From assembly GCA_024304875.1 (NCBI GenBank), contig JAMWZF010000184.1, forward strand, positions 1 through 6,260: DNA of 6,260 nucleotides, read 5' to 3'. Source of the DNA: Paracoccaceae bacterium (GTDB taxonomy: Bacteria > Pseudomonadota > Alphaproteobacteria > Rhodobacterales > Rhodobacteraceae). The first letter of the stretch is position 1. Each line of letters starts with the position of its first letter. The notes under the pieces are model-generated. The model did no database searches and was not told the DNA's origin. It was given only the letters and a program-made list of their open reading frames with translations. Made by a program: the position numbers and the translations under genes. Below, one piece after another: positions 5,603 through 6,260 of this stretch.

Positions 5603-6260
5603 CTACCGGTTCGCCTCACGCAGGATGTCGGTCAGCACGTCGATGAGGACCTGCTCGGCGATGTCGTCGGCGCTCATGTTGCCGCCCTGCCCCCCCTGCG
5701 CGCCCTGACCGCCCTGGCCTCCCTGCGCGCCCTGACCTCCCTGGCCGCCCAGGGCCTGGGGTTGCTGCTCGCCAAGGTTCTGCACCTGGCCCGGTGGAGG
5801 CGACAGATCGGAGGTCTCGCCGCCTTCCTGCGGGATCGACAGGGGCAGTTCCTCCACGATGGTCCCTGCCTGCGGCGGCGGGGTCATCGGCAACGGCGTC
5901 GGGCTGCGGCCTTCGAGGATCCGGCGCATGGTCTCGTGCCAGATCTCGGCCGGCAGGCCACCGCCGGTCACGCCGGTCAGGGGCGTGTTGTCGTCATAGC
6001 CCATCCAGACGCCGGCCACGTATTCGCCGGTGAAGCCGATGAACCAGGCGTCGCGGGCGGCCGAGGTGGTGCCGGTCTTGCCGGCGATCTCCCAGCCGTC
6101 GATGCGGGCGCGCTGGCCGGTGCCGCGCTCGACCGCCTGGTACATCATCCAGGTCAGCTGGCGGGCGGCCTCCTCGCGGATGACGCGGTCCCGGATGCCG
6201 CCGCCCGAACCCATGATCGGCTCGCTGTCGCCCATCAGGCGCAGGTCGACCAGGCCGTAG
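5603..6260 (-). CDS. Class A penicillin-binding protein (PBP1A-type), C-terminal part
   Basis: This is the end of a bifunctional peptidoglycan synthase, with its N terminus, glycosyltransferase domain and most of the transpeptidase domain beyond the right edge. The visible 218 residues start in frame at 6259 (YGLVDLRLMG). They contain RQLTWMMYQAVERGTG, the third transpeptidase motif KTGTT (6065-6079, within GWEIAGKTGTTSAARDAWF), and the characteristic GVWMGYDDNTPLTGVTGGGL and IWHETMRRIL segments. The SxxK serine and SxN motif must lie upstream off the window. After the catalytic domain there is a ~75-residue tail: a proline-rich linker (SPTPLPMTPPPQAG), an acidic part, a Gly/Gln/Ala repeat, then a short acidic amphipathic end (DDIAEQVLIDVLTDILREAN). 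Proteins of this type act in the periplasm on lipid II and stem peptides. The KTGTT context and subsequent motifs make the class A assignment good, though which paralogue (1A or another) cannot be settled from this part. Confidence -1.
   Translation of the reverse strand, partial: YGLVDLRLMGDSEPIMGSGGGIRDRVIREEAARQLTWMMYQAVERGTGQRARIDGWEIAGKTGTTSAARDAWFIGFTGEYVAGVWMGYDDNTPLTGVTGGGLPAEIWHETMRRILEGRSPTPLPMTPPPQAGTIVEELPLSIPQEGGETSDLSPPPGQVQNLGEQQPQALGGQGGQGAQGGQGGQGAQGGQGGNMSADDIAEQVLIDVLTDILREANR
5681..5749 (-). repeat. Gly/Gln/Ala tandem repeat in the penicillin-binding protein tail
   Basis: Sixty-nine bases encode 23 residues made only of Gly, Gln and Ala. The nine-residue, 27-bp unit GGQGGQGAQ occurs about two and a half times. 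Each CAG Gln codon sits between varying Gly codons, so the unit also has an inner 9-bp rhythm (GGQ). The protein repeat is exact while third codon positions vary, which suggests an old duplication kept under protein-level constraint or slippage followed by drift. Confidence -1.

Noticed and set aside
5681..5749. CRISPR-like or non-coding tandem repeat
   Set aside because: The units are contiguous without spacers and lie in frame within the penicillin-binding protein gene.

Overview
The window is a GC-rich (roughly 70 % by eye), densely coded piece of an alphaproteobacterial chromosome, most likely a Rhodobacterales/Paracoccaceae-type organism. This rests on codon use, on the PrtD-type ABC exporter followed by a HlyD adaptor, on the MlaA-MlaC gene pair and on the style of the class A penicillin-binding protein tail. 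Taxonomy is an inference from protein resemblance; no rRNA or other marker is present.

Left third (1-1507): a rearranged type I secretion locus. The C-terminal half of a HlyD-family periplasmic adaptor runs on the + strand (1-561). A 229-bp spacer follows, then the first ~57 codons of a RidA-family protein on the + strand (791-961). At about 947-961 the RidA gene stops abruptly and the sequence becomes the N-terminal half of a HlyD-family adaptor on the - strand (1507 back to about 947). The two HlyD pieces are complementary and do not overlap: the N half carries the membrane anchor, lipoyl-like domain and first coiled coil, and the C half carries the end of the second coiled coil, the beta-barrel and the family's C-terminal signature. 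The simplest reading is one hlyD gene plus a downstream ridA-like gene cut by one end of an inversion. A chimeric or misassembled join, or fusion of two separate loci, would look the same from here. This junction is the most notable thing in the window.

Middle (1504-3249, - strand): an intact PrtD-family type I secretion ABC transporter, overlapping hlyD by 4 bp, so the two formed one operon. No RTX-type substrate or outer-membrane TolC partner is in view. A 166-bp divergent spacer (3250-3415) separates it from a three-gene, translationally overlapping + strand operon (3416-5140). That operon holds an MlaA/VacJ lipoprotein, an MlaC-like exported phospholipid-binding protein with an RR signal, and a small exported four-cysteine protein of unknown function. 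The first two belong to retrograde phospholipid transport that maintains outer-membrane asymmetry.

Right end (- strand): a YnfA/UPF0060 small four-helix membrane protein (5173-5526), converging on the Mla operon, and upstream of it the C-terminal part of a class A penicillin-binding protein (5603-6260, running off the window). The latter has its KTGTT active-site motif and a Gly/Gln tandem-repeat segment near the C terminus. I see no tRNA, rRNA, CRISPR array, insertion sequence, transposase or recombinase. The genes are mainly concerned with the cell envelope: secretion, outer-membrane lipid homeostasis and peptidoglycan synthesis.
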